Source of the DNA: a bacterium
GTDB taxonomy: Bacteria > Patescibacteria > Gracilibacteria > 1-14-2-50-48-13
DNA: 8,777 nucleotides
Reading direction: 5' to 3'
NCBI GenBank assembly: GCA_030430105.1
Contig: JAUIFW010000041.1
Location: forward strand, 1 to 8,777
Shown here: positions 7,711 to 8,777 of the stretch, piece by piece
How positions within the stretch are numbered: position 1 is the stretch's first letter
Layout: each line of letters opens with the position of its first letter
Position numbers and translations under genes: made by a program
Notes under the pieces: generated by a model
Told to the model about the DNA's origin: nothing
Database searches by the model: none
The model's input: the letters and a program-made list of their open reading frames with translations, nothing else

Positions 7711-8777
7711 CTTGCACTATTAGGACTTTGTCTCCTCTATTGTTCCCCTTCTGCGTTCGCAGTGGAAGCAAACTATATGGATAGTGTTGTTCTTCTTGCA
7801 GAACACGGGATCATCAAAGGGTATGAGGATGGTTCCCTTCGCCCAGACGCTCCTGTTACGAGAGCTGAGTTTGCAACCATGCTCTACCGCGCTTCAGGAG
7901 AGCCAGAACTTGCATATATTGCAAGCTACCCCGATATGCTACCCGATGACTGGTTTCAGCCAGCTATTTCTTATGCTACTGACCAGGGCGTGATACGAGG
8001 GTATGAGGATGGCATGCTCCATCCGCACCGTCCTGTTTCCTTTGCAGAAGCACTTACCATGCTTGCTAGAAGCTCAGGCACAACGCTCTCAGGAGCATCT
8101 TGGAAGGATGCTGCGCTTGCATATGGAGATACACTACAGAATGCTCCTAACCTAGAGGCCGACGATCTTCTTACACGAGGAGAGACGGCAGCTACTCTTC
8201 TTGCTAGTGGCCCCTTGTTTTCTGAGGAATTCTCTCTCGATCTTCCGTCTACATCCACCTTATATAAGGAGCCTTACTTTCAAACGCTGAGCCGCGAAGA
8301 TCAAGACCAAGTCCTGATCACCACACTTCTCGCCCAAGGTACCGTAAGTATAGTGAGCGCGGACAGCGATCTTTCTATCGACATCTACCTACGAAACTCA
8401 GGCGTAGTAGATGCAAGCGTCACACATGGTACTGGCTTCTTTCTTACACCCAGACTTATTGTCACCAATGGACATGTGGTGCGAGGAGGAGAAGACCACT
8501 TTGAAGTCTTTGGCTATGAGGGGAAAAGCCTACCAGTCTCCAAAGTACTCTTTGACCCGGTATTTGATATCGCCCTCATCGAACTTCAATCCTCTGCAAA
8601 AGCTTCACCAGTACGCCTACTCTTTGAAGAGCATACTCCATATATAGGACAAACCGTGTACAGCATGGGAAATTCTCTCGGGCGATATCCATACTCCGTG
8701 AGTGAAGGGATTGTTTCAGGACTTGGGCGAAAGGTTACTGCCTATGGTGAAGATACTAGCGTGGAGCTCTTTGACCT
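7696..8777 (+). CDS. Secreted SLH-domain protein with trypsin-like (HtrA-type) protease domain (partial, 3' end outside window)
   Basis: The frame stays open for 360 codons to the window edge. Residues 1-22 are a Sec signal peptide: MKYRH, a hydrophobic core, then SAFA before VEA. SLH repeat 1 is at about 26-68 (LAEHGIIKGYEDGSLRPDAPVTRAEF), repeat 2 at about 77-127 (GVIRGYEDGMLHP); repeat 3 (about 134-171) is degenerate. SLH repeats usually tether proteins to wall polymers. From about 238 there is a trypsin-like fold: THGTGFFLTPRLIVTNGHVV with catalytic His260, and DPVFDIALIEL with Asp291. The nucleophilic Ser, expected in a GNSGGP-like motif, would lie past the edge, so activity cannot be confirmed. 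The likely role is an envelope-anchored protease. ATG at 7696 is needed for the signal peptide, as the next Met is residue 28. No Shine-Dalgarno is seen. It diverges from comF. Confidence 0.93.
   Translation, partial: MKYRHLALLGLCLLYCSPSAFAVEANYMDSVVLLAEHGIIKGYEDGSLRPDAPVTRAEFATMLYRASGEPELAYIASYPDMLPDDWFQPAISYATDQGVIRGYEDGMLHPHRPVSFAEALTMLARSSGTTLSGASWKDAALAYGDTLQNAPNLEADDLLTRGETAATLLASGPLFSEEFSLDLPSTSTLYKEPYFQTLSREDQDQVLITTLLAQGTVSIVSADSDLSIDIYLRNSGVVDASVTHGTGFFLTPRLIVTNGHVVRGGEDHFEVFGYEGKSLPVSKVLFDPVFDIALIELQSSAKASPVRLLFEEHTPYIGQTVYSMGNSLGRYPYSVSEGIVSGLGRKVTAYGEDTSVELFD

Noticed and set aside
7696..7761. Lipoprotein signal with Cys16 in the SLH protease
   Set aside because: The residue before Cys is Tyr (LLYC), which does not fit the lipobox; a normal signal peptidase I site AFA before VEA is present.
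7971..8258. Minus-strand 95-codon frame inside the SLH protease gene
   Set aside because: It is antisense to well-conserved SLH motifs on the plus strand and rich in Ser, Ala and Arg with no domain.

Overview
The window looks like bacterial chromosome from a small-genome lineage, most likely a Candidate Phyla Radiation (Patescibacteria) member. The grounds are indirect: a 23S-5S rRNA unit with no 16S gene beside it, short heptamer tandem repeats and small GC-rich hairpins between genes, an SLH-domain secreted protease, and a membrane-anchored FecR-like protein. All three complete proteins end in TAA and no in-frame TGA interrupts any CDS, so nothing suggests the UGA=Gly code of Gracilibacteria. 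The phylum is an inference; a search with the 23S sequence would settle it.

Layout. On the minus strand, read from high to low coordinates: a ComF-type phosphoribosyltransferase (7042-7710), a GT-B glycosyltransferase (5906-7012), an unrecognised 237-residue helical protein with its own promoter (5152-5865), an rRNA transcription unit made of promoter, leader, 23S rRNA, spacer and 5S rRNA (about 5164 down to 1657), a 241-bp gene-free stretch with repeats (1424-1664), and a FecR-like membrane protein that runs off the left edge (1-1423). On the plus strand, one gene diverges from comF and runs off the right edge: a secreted protein with SLH repeats and a trypsin-like protease domain (7696 onward).

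The most informative part is the RNA architecture around the 23S gene. The leader and trailer contain four nested, mutually complementary segments (8, 8, 19 and about 13 bp) that would fold into a long processing stem holding 23S. The trailer side also carries a 16-bp hairpin with a UUCG loop. Its five G-U pairs make it stable only in minus-strand RNA. The leader also contains a local hairpin that repeats one arm of the 19-bp helix, so it could compete with the processing stem. The 5S rRNA has an extended 16-bp terminal helix followed directly by eight U residues, so the 5S molecule appears to double as the operon's intrinsic terminator. The rRNA promoter sits against the stop codon of the upstream gene, with an A-tract/T-tract block in the UP-element position.

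No mobile element, CRISPR array, tRNA gene or recognisable defence system was found. Most other open frames, in particular those inside the rRNA genes, are shadows and are not annotated.
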